17,222 nucleotides of DNA from an uncultured Sphingosinicella sp. (GCA_946886275.1 CAMPIH010000032.1:1-17222), one strand, 5' to 3'; shown: positions 6,603 to 14,002, counted from the first letter of the stretch. Notes: generated from the sequence alone by a model not told the origin. Numbers and translations: made by a program.

Positions 6603-7463
6603 TCAGCTGCCGACGATCGTGCCGCCGTTGGGATGGAGCACCTGCCCGGACATGTAGCGCGAATCCTCGCAGGCGAGGAAAAGGAAGCTCGGCGCCACCT
6701 CGTTCGGCTGGCCAGCCCGGCCCATCGGCGTGTCCTTGCCGAATTCCGGGATCTTCTCCTTCGGCTGGCCTCCGAACGGATTGAGCGGGGTCCAGATCGG
6801 GCCGGGGGCGACCGCATTGACCCGGATCCCGTCGCCGACGAGATTTTCCGAAAGCGAGCGGGTGAAGGCAGTGATCGCGCCCTTGGTGGCGCTGTAATCG
6901 AGAAGCAGCTTCGATCCCTTGTACATCGTCACCGACGTGCAATTGATGATCGCCGAGCCGTGCTCGAGGTGGGGGCGCGCCGCCTGGGTCAGGAAGAACA
7001 TGCTGAAGATGTTGGTCTGGAACGTCCGCTTCAGCTGCTGTTCCGAGATTTCGCGAATATCCTCGTCCCAATGCTGCTCGCCCGCATTGTTGACGAGGAT
7101 GTCGAGACGGCCGAGCTTGTCGACCGTCTCCGCGACGACCTTGTCGCAAAAGGCCTTGTCGCCAAGGTCGCCGGCGATCGTGATCGCCCGCCGTCCCTCC
7201 TTCTCGACGATCGACTTCGTCTTCGCGGCGTCGTCATGCTCGCACAGATAGACGATGGCGATGTCGGCGCCCTCGCGGGCGAACAAGGCGGCGACCGCTC
7301 GGCCGATTCCGCTGTCGCCGCCGGTGACGATCGCGACCTTGTCCTGGAGCCGGCCCGATCCGGGATAGAAAGGCGTCCAGTCCGGCTTCGGCTCGAGCTC
7401 GCTTTCATGGCCGGGAAGCTCGTCCTCATGGACCATCGAGATCGTGTCGCCGTCCTCGGTCAC
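6603..7463 (-). CDS. SDR family NAD(P)-dependent oxidoreductase (general-stress YdaD/YghA type)
   Basis: 286 residues from GTG 7463, which follows AAGGAA by 7 bases. A classical short-chain dehydrogenase preceded by an approximately 40-residue N-terminal extension (HEDELPGHESELEPKPDW at 12-29) typical of the YdaD/YghA-like subgroup. The cofactor site is TGGDSGIGR (47-55) with NNAG at 125-128. The catalytic tetrad is N151, S177, Y190 and K194 (YSATK). Members of this subgroup are annotated as glucose/ribitol-dehydrogenase-like or general stress proteins; Bacillus subtilis YdaD is a general stress protein. The substrate is not predictable. It lies 4 bases after a 71-residue hydrophilic protein gene and probably shares its EcfG-like promoter. 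A 41-codon longer in-frame start at 7586 would overlap that gene and looks like shadow sequence. Confidence 0.93.
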   Translation of the reverse strand: MTEDGDTISMVHEDELPGHESELEPKPDWTPFYPGSGRLQDKVAIVTGGDSGIGRAVAALFAREGADIAIVYLCEHDDAAKTKSIVEKEGRRAITIAGDLGDKAFCDKVVAETVDKLGRLDILVNNAGEQHWDEDIREISEQQLKRTFQTNIFSMFFLTQAARPHLEHGSAIINCTSVTMYKGSKLLLDYSATKGAITAFTRSLSENLVGDGIRVNAVAPGPIWTPLNPFGGQPKEKIPEFGKDTPMGRAGQPNEVAPSFLFLACEDSRYMSGQVLHPNGGTIVGS

Positions 7464-7467
7464 GTCC

Positions 7468-7683
7468 CTATTCCTTCGCCGCCACGCCCGCGCCCTCCTC
7501 ACCGAACGCCTCGAGGGCATTCTCGTCGCGCTGAGCCTCCTCTTCGGGCGAAACCGGGTCCTTCTTGCCCTTGTCTGCGGCGCCAAGCCGGTTCGAGTTG
7601 CGGCTTCCGTCGCCGGGATCCTCGGACATCAGATTGTTCTGGTTCTGGGTAAGCTGCCTGTCGCGGTGTCGGTTCTGAGCCAC
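7468..7683 (-). CDS. 71-residue very hydrophilic protein, unknown function
   Basis: From GTG 7683, which follows AAGGAA (7689-7694) by 5 bases. An ATG at 7698 is in frame but lacks a Shine-Dalgarno and would sit almost at the inferred transcript start. The protein is highly charged, with no cysteine and no membrane segment. Its N-terminal half is rich in N/Q/R (NRHRDRQLTQNQNN) and its C-terminal half in E/K/A, so it is probably intrinsically disordered. I do not recognise a named family, but the composition resembles small stress-induced hydrophilic proteins. It is first in an operon with the SDR oxidoreductase: its stop is 4 bases before the SDR GTG, and the SDR Shine-Dalgarno lies inside its last codons. 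The divergent neighbour is the TonB-dependent receptor. Confidence 0.72.
   Translation of the reverse strand: MAQNRHRDRQLTQNQNNLMSEDPGDGSRNSNRLGAADKGKKDPVSPEEEAQRDENALEAFGEEGAGVAAKE
7471..7476 (-). promoter_or_regulatory. Ribosome binding site deciding the GTG start of the SDR gene
   Basis: AAGGAA on the minus strand, 7 bases before GTG 7463, within the end of the 71-residue gene. It supports the GTG start over the internal ATG at the tenth codon and over the long extension to 7586. Confidence 0.65.
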
Positions 7684-7715
7684 GGCGATTCCTTCCATGC
7701 TTCGTCGAACAACAG

Positions 7716-7740
7716 AACCGCTATGTCGAAAAGCCGTTCC
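7716..7740 (-). promoter_or_regulatory. Putative EcfG (general stress sigma factor) promoter
   Basis: The minus strand has GGAAC (7740-7736), a 16-base spacer, then GGTT (7719-7716). The alphaproteobacterial EcfG consensus is GGAAC-N16/17-CGTT, so the -35 is perfect, spacing is right and the -10 has one mismatch. Transcription would start near 7708, about 25 bases before the GTG at 7683. It fits a stress-type SDR operon. Confidence 0.6.
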
Positions 7741-7845
7741 GATCTGCTATCGGCCCCACCAGCGTCCGATCCCTGCCCGGGCCTGATCCGGCCTCGCGGC
7801 GGCAGCACGCGGGGGCGCGGTCGCAATCCTTTCCTGGAGGCCTTC

Positions 7846-9957
7846 ATGCCCTTTCGCCGTGCCCCTTCGCTCCTTCTGACCTCCATCGCCCTGTCGGCGG
7901 CGGCCCCGGCTTTCGCCCAGACCCCGCCCGCTTCGGCCGAACCGGAGGAAGACGCTCCGCCGCCGGTCGCGGCCGAGGCGCCGACCCAGCAAGGCGGGCG
8001 AAGCTACACGCCGGCGGATTTCGCCCGATTCGCGCCCCGCAACGCGTTCGACATGCTGAGCCAGGTGCCGGGATTTTCGATCGAGACCGCCGATACCGAC
8101 GTTCGCGGCCTCGGCCAGGCGAGCGGCAACGTGCTCATCAACGGCGAGCGCTGGTCGGGCAAGTCGACCGACATCGCCACCGAGTTGCGGCGGATCAGCG
8201 CCGCCAGCGTGATCCGGATCGACATCGTCGACGCGGCCACCCTCGAAGTCCCTGGCCTGTCCGGCCAGGTCGCCAATATCGTCACCGCGTCGCGCGGCCT
8301 TTCGGGCAATTTCGCCTGGCGGCCTCAGATCCGCGCGCGCCGGACCGAAGCGCGATTGTTCAACGGCGAGGCTTCGATCAGCGGAGCGCTCGGCGGCACT
8401 GATTTCACCCTCAGCTTCGCCAATGACAGCTACCGCAACGGCAATGCCGGCCCGGAAATCGTCTTCACCCCCGCCGGCGACATCCTCGATCGGCGCGACG
8501 AGGTGCTCTACGTCTATGGCGACCGGCCGCGGCTCAGCGGCACGATAAGACGCAATTTCGGCGACGGCTCGGTGCTCAACGCCAATGCCGCCTTCGGCCT
8601 CCTCATCAACGACGTCGAGGAGATCTCGCTCCGCTCCGGCCCCGGCCAGCCGGATCGCGAGCGGCGGGTGCAGGAGCGGGAACGCGAGCATAATTACGAG
8701 CTCGGCGGCGATTATGAGTTCGGACTCGGCGATGGCCGGCTCAAGCTGATCGGCCTGCGCCGATTCGAGCATAGCCCGTTCCGCCAGACCCTGGTCCAGA
8801 CCTTCACCGACGATCGGCCGGTGGAAGGGCAGCGCTTCACCCAGGTGGCGGACGAGACCGAGACGATCGGCCGGGGCGAATATCGATGGAATGCCGGCGG
8901 CGCCGACTGGCAGGTCTCGCTCGAAGGCGCACTCAACCGGCTCGACATCGAAAACGCTTTGTTCAACCGCAACTCGGCCGGCATATTCGTGCCGGTTCCC
9001 TTCCCCAACGCGGCGGCGACCGTTCAGGAGCGGCGCGCGGAAGCGGCCCTCACCTATGGCCGGCCGCTCTCCTCGGAGCTCAGCCTCCAGGCCTCGGTCG
9101 CGGCCGAATATTCGCAGATCAGCCAGGACGGGGCCGGCGGAGTCACCCGCACCTTCTACCGGCCCAAGGGTTTCCTCAACCTGGCCTGGCGGCCGGAGCC
9201 CGGGCTCGACATCAGCGCCCGGATCGAGCGCCAGGTCGGCCAGCTCAATTTCTTCGATTTCGTCGCTTCCGCCAATGTCAGCGGCGGGACCACGAACGCC
9301 GGCAACGCCAATCTCGTCCCGCCGCAAAGCTGGAACGGGCAGCTTCAGGCGACCCGAAGCCTCGGCGCCTGGGGAACCGCGACGGCCCGGCTCTACGGCC
9401 GGTTGATCAGCGATATCGTCGACATCATCCCGGTCGGCACGAACGGCCAGTCACCGGGCAATCTCGACGGCACCGCCACCATCTACGGTCTGCAATGGAC
9501 CAGCACGTTCAACTTCGACCCGATCGGCTGGCGCGGCGCCAAGCTCGACCTCGACCTCCAGTTCCAGCGAACGGCGCTGGACGATCCGTTGACCGGGGAG
9601 CGCCGCCCGATCAACGAGAATCTGACCCGCCGGATCGCCGCCAATCTGCGCCACGATATTCCCGGCAGCGACTGGGCCTATGGCGGCGGCTACAACCAGT
9701 TCCGCCAGTCGGCGCTCTATCGTCTCGACCAGACCTGGCAGTTCCTCGCCAAGCCGGGCCTCCTGGGAGTCTATATCGAGAACAAGGATGTGCTCGGGCT
9801 GACGGTCAGGGCCAGCGCCGACAATCTTCTCGGCGACAATGAAAGCTTCCGGCGCGACTTCCACGACGGCCGGCGGCCGAACCCGATCCTGTTCACCGAA
9901 TATCGGGACCGCTTCTCGGGGCCGATCTTCACCTTGTCGATCAGCGGGACGATCTAG
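7846..9957 (+). CDS. TonB-dependent receptor-like outer membrane protein
   Basis: 703 residues from ATG 7846, which follows TGGAGG by 5 bases. A Sec signal peptide (basic FRR, hydrophobic core, AFA cleavage before Gln25) is followed by a Pro/Ala/Glu-rich linker (26-48). A compact plug-like domain comes next (about 51-147), with FDMLSQVPGFSI, VRGLGQ and LINGERWSGK. The rest has alternating aromatic/polar strands and R/D-rich turns of a beta-barrel. Such proteins import siderophores, vitamins or glycans using TonB energy. No clear TonB box is visible. The protein ends SISGTI, with Ile instead of the usual terminal aromatic residue. No transporter or enzyme next to it reveals the substrate. The frame stays open upstream to 7444, but that part overlaps the divergent SDR operon and is not a leader. 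Confidence 0.87.
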   Translation: MPFRRAPSLLLTSIALSAAAPAFAQTPPASAEPEEDAPPPVAAEAPTQQGGRSYTPADFARFAPRNAFDMLSQVPGFSIETADTDVRGLGQASGNVLINGERWSGKSTDIATELRRISAASVIRIDIVDAATLEVPGLSGQVANIVTASRGLSGNFAWRPQIRARRTEARLFNGEASISGALGGTDFTLSFANDSYRNGNAGPEIVFTPAGDILDRRDEVLYVYGDRPRLSGTIRRNFGDGSVLNANAAFGLLINDVEEISLRSGPGQPDRERRVQEREREHNYELGGDYEFGLGDGRLKLIGLRRFEHSPFRQTLVQTFTDDRPVEGQRFTQVADETETIGRGEYRWNAGGADWQVSLEGALNRLDIENALFNRNSAGIFVPVPFPNAAATVQERRAEAALTYGRPLSSELSLQASVAAEYSQISQDGAGGVTRTFYRPKGFLNLAWRPEPGLDISARIERQVGQLNFFDFVASANVSGGTTNAGNANLVPPQSWNGQLQATRSLGAWGTATARLYGRLISDIVDIIPVGTNGQSPGNLDGTATIYGLQWTSTFNFDPIGWRGAKLDLDLQFQRTALDDPLTGERRPINENLTRRIAANLRHDIPGSDWAYGGGYNQFRQSALYRLDQTWQFLAKPGLLGVYIENKDVLGLTVRASADNLLGDNESFRRDFHDGRRPNPILFTEYRDRFSGPIFTLSISGTI

Positions 9958-10225
9958 ACTCGTTTATCGGAAAGGCCGGATTGCGCTCGGGCTCGGGGAG
10001 CAGGACGTCGCTCGCCCGGAGGCTCTGCGCCGGTCCGCTGGCGCGCCGGCACTGGGCGACGATCACCGGATAATCGAGATCGGTGTGGCGGCCGATCTCC
10101 TCTTCGGTGGCGGCAAGGCAGGCCGACTGGCTTTCGAAGCGCGACGGCGCCTGCCGCAATTCGGCGCAAGGCAGATCGCCTTCGCCGCAGCCGAGGATCG
10201 CCATTACGAATGCCAAGGGTTCCAT
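9941..10225 (-). CDS. 94-residue four-cysteine protein, unknown function
   Basis: From ATG 10225, 5 bases after AAGGAG. A GTG directly before it (10228) is too close to that site. The protein opens with a short hydrophobic stretch (MEPLAFVMAILGC), then has cysteines at 13, 20, 36 and 59. The even count suggests two disulfides or a metal site, and hence possibly export, although the N-terminus lacks the basic residues of a normal signal peptide. ILGC resembles a lipobox for the same reason only weakly. The region TDLDYPVIVAQC (48-59) looks conserved in small sphingomonad hypothetical proteins as I recall them. The last 17 bases overlap the end of the TonB-dependent receptor on the other strand. 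It lies behind an EcfG-like promoter. Function is unknown. Confidence 0.72.
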   Translation of the reverse strand: MEPLAFVMAILGCGEGDLPCAELRQAPSRFESQSACLAATEEEIGRHTDLDYPVIVAQCRRASGPAQSLRASDVLLPEPERNPAFPINESRSSR

Positions 10226-10230
10226 CACCG

Positions 10231-10236
10231 CTCCTT
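10231..10236 (-). promoter_or_regulatory. Ribosome binding site deciding the ATG start of the four-cysteine protein
   Basis: AAGGAG on the minus strand, 5 bases before ATG 10225 and only 2 before the in-frame GTG at 10228. It therefore favours the ATG. Confidence 0.65.
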
Positions 10237-10245
10237 CACCCTTCC

Positions 10246-10270
10246 AACCTTTTGAAGCGGCAGCAGTTCC
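10246..10270 (-). promoter_or_regulatory. Second putative EcfG (general stress) promoter
   Basis: The minus strand has GGAAC (10270-10266), a 16-base spacer and GGTT (10249-10246), the same architecture as at 7716-7740. Transcription would start near 10238, just before the Shine-Dalgarno at 10231-10236, giving a very short leader for the four-cysteine protein. Another GGAAC at 10279-10275 has no correctly spaced -10 partner. Confidence 0.55.
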
Positions 10271-10290
10271 TGACGTTCCGCCCCCGTTAC

Positions 10291-10319
10291 TTGGGGAAAG
10301 TGGGCGGCGGCCCTATCTA
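10291..10319 (+). promoter_or_regulatory. Weak sigma-70-like promoter placed for a leaderless ABC exporter message
   Basis: TTGGGG (10291-10296), 17 bases, TATCTA (10314-10319). Each hexamer matches the consensus at only three positions. The spacing is ideal and the start site would fall on or next to ATG 10326, a codon without any Shine-Dalgarno. Low confidence. Confidence 0.25.
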
Positions 10320-10325
10320 GTCGCG

Positions 10326-12146
10326 ATGGCAGGAACCGACCCGAAAAAGGCCGAGGAGAAGGATGCCGGCTGGGGGACTCTCCGCCGCTTCCTCCCCTAT
10401 CTCTGGCCTGCCGGCGAACCGGCGCTGAAGTCTCGGGTCGTCGTCGCAGTCCTGCTCGTTCTGGCGGCCAAGGCCGCGACCCTGACGATGCCGTTCGCCT
10501 ACAAGGCCGCCGTCGACCGGATGTCGGCAGGGATGGATGCGGCGGCCGGTCTGATCATGGCGCTGGTGATCGCTTATGCCGGCGCCCGCTTCGCCGGGGT
10601 CCTGTTCGACAATGTCCGGAACGCGATCTTCGAGCGGGTCGGCCAGGACGCCGCCCGCCGTCTGGCCGAGAGCGTGTTCAGGCATATCCACGCTCTGTCG
10701 CTCCGATTCCATCTGGAGCGCCGCACCGGCGCTCTCACCAAGATCGTCGAACGGGGCACCAAGAGCATCGACATGATGCTCTATTTCCTCCTCTTCAACA
10801 TCGCTCCGACCATCATCGAGCTGGTCGCGATCTGCATCATCTTCGGGGTCAAGTTCGGCCCCGGCCTGGTCGTCGCCACCCTGATGATGGTCGTCTCCTA
10901 TATCTGGTTCACCCGGGTCGTCACCGAATGGCGGGCCAAGCTCCAGCGCGAGATGAACGAGGTCGACAACCAGGCCGTCGCCCGTGCCGTCGATTCCCTG
11001 CTCAACTATGAGACGGTCAAATATTTTAACGCCGAGGAGCGCGAGGCCCGGCGCTACGGCCAGGCGGCACAGGCCTTCGCCAATGCGGCCGTCCGCAACG
11101 AAAGCTCGCTCGCCTGGCTCAATATCGGCCAGTCGCTCATCACCAACCTGATGATGGCCGGAGCGATGGCCTATACCGTCTGGGGCTGGAGCCGGGGGGA
11201 TTTCACGACCGGCGACGTCGTCTTCGTCAACACCTTCCTCGCCCAGCTCTTCCGGCCGCTCGACATGCTCGGCTGGGTCTATCGGACCATCCGCCAGGGG
11301 CTGATCGACATGGAGGCGATGTTCGGGATCATCGACACGCCCGCCGAGGTCCGCGACGTCGCCCACGCCGCGACCCTGAAGGTCGAGGCCGGCCACGTCC
11401 GCTTCGAGAACGTCCATTTCGGCTACGATCCGGAGCGCGAGATCCTCAAGGGGATCGACTTCGAGGTGAAGCCGGGGACGATGACCGCGGTGGTGGGCCC
11501 TTCCGGCGCCGGCAAGTCGACCCTGTCGCGATTGCTGTTCCGATTCTACGATCCGACCGGCGGCCGGATCTGCATCGACGGCCAGGACATCACCAAGGTG
11601 ACCCAGGCCAGCCTTCGCAAAGCGCTCGGAATCGTTCCGCAGGACACGGTCCTGTTCAACGACACGATCGGCTACAACATCGCCTACGGCAAGGACGGCG
11701 CTGACCAGGACGACGTCGAATCGGCCGCTCGCGGCGCCGCCATTCACGATTTCATCCTCCAGCTTCCGGACGGCTACCAGTCGATGGTCGGCGAGCGCGG
11801 CCTCAAGCTTTCCGGAGGCGAGAAGCAGCGAGTGGCGATCGCCCGGACCCTGCTCAAGGACCCGCCGATCCTCGTCCTCGACGAAGCGACGAGCGCGCTC
11901 GACAGCCGGACCGAGGCGGCGATCCAGGAAACCCTGGGCGACGTCACCGCCCGCCGGACGACGATCGTCATCGCCCACCGGCTGTCGACCGTCGTCGACG
12001 CCGACCAGATCATCGTCCTCGACGAGGGCCGGGTCGCTGAACGCGGGACCCATGCCCAGCTTCTTCGCCGCGAGGGCCTCTATGCGGAGATGTGGAACCG
12101 CCAGCAGGCGGAACGCGAGCAGGAGGAAGCCGAGGCGGCCGAATGA
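10326..12146 (+). CDS. Atm1/ABCB7-type ABC exporter
   Basis: A 606-residue half-transporter with six membrane helices (about 37-330) fused to one ATPase domain (about 355-590). The stretch EVDNQAVARAVDSLLNYETV (212-231) followed by KYFNAEE is the hallmark of the heavy-metal-tolerance/Atm1 group. A close relative from Novosphingobium (NaAtm1) is structurally known and exports glutathione conjugates and metal-glutathione adducts; mitochondrial Atm1 serves Fe-S cluster biogenesis. ATPase motifs are intact: Walker A GPSGAGKST (391-399), Q-loop Q439, signature LSGGE (495-499), Walker B ILVLDE (515-520) and switch H551. It would work as a homodimer in the inner membrane. The C-terminus is a charged E/Q/A tail. 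The ATG lacks a Shine-Dalgarno; an upstream in-frame extension to 10083 overlaps the divergent gene and is rejected. recQ follows after a 90-base gap. Confidence 0.95.
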   Translation: MAGTDPKKAEEKDAGWGTLRRFLPYLWPAGEPALKSRVVVAVLLVLAAKAATLTMPFAYKAAVDRMSAGMDAAAGLIMALVIAYAGARFAGVLFDNVRNAIFERVGQDAARRLAESVFRHIHALSLRFHLERRTGALTKIVERGTKSIDMMLYFLLFNIAPTIIELVAICIIFGVKFGPGLVVATLMMVVSYIWFTRVVTEWRAKLQREMNEVDNQAVARAVDSLLNYETVKYFNAEEREARRYGQAAQAFANAAVRNESSLAWLNIGQSLITNLMMAGAMAYTVWGWSRGDFTTGDVVFVNTFLAQLFRPLDMLGWVYRTIRQGLIDMEAMFGIIDTPAEVRDVAHAATLKVEAGHVRFENVHFGYDPEREILKGIDFEVKPGTMTAVVGPSGAGKSTLSRLLFRFYDPTGGRICIDGQDITKVTQASLRKALGIVPQDTVLFNDTIGYNIAYGKDGADQDDVESAARGAAIHDFILQLPDGYQSMVGERGLKLSGGEKQRVAIARTLLKDPPILVLDEATSALDSRTEAAIQETLGDVTARRTTIVIAHRLSTVVDADQIIVLDEGRVAERGTHAQLLRREGLYAEMWNRQQAEREQEEAEAAE

Positions 12147-12188
12147 TCGGCAAAGGTCAGCGCCCGGACGCCCGTTTCGACCCGTAAA

Positions 12189-12200
12189 TCCGTCGACGGA
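12189..12200. repeat. 12-bp palindrome TCCGTCGACGGA between the ABC exporter and recQ genes
   Basis: A perfect self-complementary 12-mer in the 90-base gap, about 36-48 bases before the recQ start. It might be an operator or a small hairpin. It does not match the alphaproteobacterial LexA box (GTTC-N7-GTTC). Chance occurrence in such GC-rich DNA is quite possible. Confidence 0.25.
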
Positions 12201-12236
12201 CTGGACTTTCAGGCGCCGCGCGGCTCATTGGCGCGG

Positions 12237-14000
12237 GTGACCGACCCCCTTTCGATCCTTCGCAGCACGTTCGGCTTCCAGGACTTCCGCGGCGTCCAGG
12301 AGCAGGTGATCGGCCGGGTCATGGCGGGCCGCCACACGCTGGCGGTGATGCCGACCGGAGCCGGCAAGTCGCTTTGCTACCAGGTGCCGGCCTTGGCCCG
12401 GGAGGGTGTCGCGCTCGTCATCTCGCCGCTCATCGCCCTGATGCACGACCAGATCCGCGCCGCCGAGGCGTTCGGGATTCGGGCCGCGGCGCTCACCTCC
12501 GCCGATTCCAACCGCGCCGAGACGATCGAGAAGCTCAAGGCGGGCGAGCTGGACCTGATCTATGTCGCGCCGGAGCGCGCCACCGGCGAAGCCTTTCGAA
12601 ACCTGATCTCGCGAATCGGCCTGTCCCTGATCGCCATCGACGAGGCCCATTGCGTTTCCGAATGGGGTCATGACTTCAGGCCCGACTATCGGCTTCTTCG
12701 GCCGCTCCTGGAAAGTTTCCCCGAAATTCCCCGGCTGGCGCTGACCGCGACCGCCGACGAGCGCACCCGCCGCGACATCCTGGTCCAGCTCGGCATCGGC
12801 GAGGACGGCCTCATCGTCGCCGGCTTCGATCGGCCGAACATCCGCTATCATGTCCGCCCCCGCGACGGCGAGGGCGCTCAGCTCAAGGCGCTCCTCGCCG
12901 ATCAGCCGGGGCCCGGGATCGTCTACGTTCCGAGCCGCGACAAGGCGGAGCGGCTGGCCGAGCAGCTCGGCGCCGCCGGCCGGACCGTCCTTCCTTATCA
13001 TGCCGGGCTCGAGCCAGGGGTGCGGGCGCGCAACCAGGCCGCCTTCGTCCGCTCCGAGGAGATGGTCATGGTCGCCACGATCGCGTTCGGCATGGGGATC
13101 GACAAGCCGGACGTCCGCTTCGTCGCCCATGCCGGCATCCCGAAGTCGATCGAGGCTTATTACCAGGAGACGGGCCGCGCCGGCCGCGACGGCGAGCCGG
13201 CCGAGGCCTGGCTGTTCTGGGGCGCCGAGGATTTCGCCCGCGCCCGCCGCCGGATCGAGACCGAGGTGGACGAGGCACGCCGTCCCGGCGAACGCGAGCG
13301 GCTCAACGCCTTGGCAAGCCTGGTCGAAAACGCGGGCTGCCGCCGTGCCATATTGCTTCGCCATTTCGGCGAGCAGCCGCCGGAGCGTTGCGGCAATTGC
13401 GACAATTGCCTCAGTCCGCCCGAGGCGATCGATGCGACGACGGCGGCCCGGAAACTGCTCTCCGCGGCCTTCCGGACCGAAATGCGTTTCGGCATCGGCC
13501 ATCTCGCCGACGTCCTTGCCGGGCGCGAGACCGACAAGGTCCGCAATTTCGGCCATCATCGTCTGAGCGTGTTCGGGATCGCCGACGCCGAGGAGCTGGC
13601 GCTGGTCAAGCCGGTCGCCCGGGCCCTCCTCGCCCGCGACGCGCTCCGTTCCGACGATTTTGGCGGCCTTTCGTTCGGGCCGGCCGCGAAGCCGATCCTC
13701 AAGGGCGAGGCGATCGTCGAGATCGTCGTTCCGCCGAAGCGGAGCCGCCGGCCCCGGCGCGGCCGCGAGGAGCATGATCACGATCCTCTGTTCGAGGCGC
13801 TTCGCGCCCGCCGCCGAGAGCTCGCCGCCGAAGCGGGCGTTCCGCCCTACGTCATCTTCCATGACAGCACGCTTCGCGAGATGGCGGCGGTCAAGCCGAC
13901 CTCGGCTCATGCCTTGTCGCGGGTCAGCGGAGTGGGCACCGCGAAGCTCGAGCGCTACGGCGCCGCCTTCGTCGAGCTGATCGCTGCATGGGAGTCATGA
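12237..14000 (+). CDS. recQ: ATP-dependent DNA helicase RecQ
   Basis: 587 residues from GTG 12237. This is a 3'-5' helicase of the RecF recombination pathway that also processes stalled forks. Helicase motifs, numbered from the GTG, are motif I PTGAGKS (39-45), motif II DEAH (135-138) followed by the RecQ aromatic-rich loop CVSEWGHDFRPDY (139-151), motif III LTATAD, and motif VI QETGRAGRDG (310-319). The RQC zinc cysteines are C368, C385, C388 and C391, followed by the winged helix and a C-terminal HRDC domain (about 517-585, ending VSGVGTAKLERYG). Every element expected of E. coli-type RecQ is present. A TTG at 12228 is an alternative start. Neither has a good Shine-Dalgarno, and the GTG gives the family-like opening TDPLSILR. 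The following gene begins at its stop. Confidence 0.96.
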   Translation: MTDPLSILRSTFGFQDFRGVQEQVIGRVMAGRHTLAVMPTGAGKSLCYQVPALAREGVALVISPLIALMHDQIRAAEAFGIRAAALTSADSNRAETIEKLKAGELDLIYVAPERATGEAFRNLISRIGLSLIAIDEAHCVSEWGHDFRPDYRLLRPLLESFPEIPRLALTATADERTRRDILVQLGIGEDGLIVAGFDRPNIRYHVRPRDGEGAQLKALLADQPGPGIVYVPSRDKAERLAEQLGAAGRTVLPYHAGLEPGVRARNQAAFVRSEEMVMVATIAFGMGIDKPDVRFVAHAGIPKSIEAYYQETGRAGRDGEPAEAWLFWGAEDFARARRRIETEVDEARRPGERERLNALASLVENAGCRRAILLRHFGEQPPERCGNCDNCLSPPEAIDATTAARKLLSAAFRTEMRFGIGHLADVLAGRETDKVRNFGHHRLSVFGIADAEELALVKPVARALLARDALRSDDFGGLSFGPAAKPILKGEAIVEIVVPPKRSRRPRRGREEHDHDPLFEALRARRRELAAEAGVPPYVIFHDSTLREMAAVKPTSAHALSRVSGVGTAKLERYGAAFVELIAAWES

Positions 14001-14002
14001 GC

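Noticed and set aside
6515..6817. N-terminal extension of the four-helix membrane protein to 6817
   Set aside because: It overlaps the SDR gene 3' end. GGGGGAA directly before ATG 6514 marks the real start.
7464..7586. N-terminal extension of the SDR gene to 7586
   Set aside because: The extra residues are R/A-rich shadow sequence overlapping the 71-residue gene. GTG 7463 has a properly spaced Shine-Dalgarno.
7444..7845. N-terminal extension of the TonB-dependent receptor to 7444
   Set aside because: The extension covers the divergent SDR and 71-residue genes. ATG 7846 has a Shine-Dalgarno and begins a textbook signal peptide.
10083..10325. N-terminal extension of the ABC exporter to 10083
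   Set aside because: It overlaps the divergent four-cysteine gene and its promoter, adds Ser/Pro/Arg-rich sequence foreign to the family, and the homology-like part begins just after ATG 10326.
12225..13910. A 561-codon open frame on the minus strand opposite recQ, and similar long frames opposite the TonB receptor (7747-9327) and the ABC exporter (10317-12053)
   Set aside because: All mirror well-supported genes and have shadow composition. Lack of stops is expected from strong G/C third positions.
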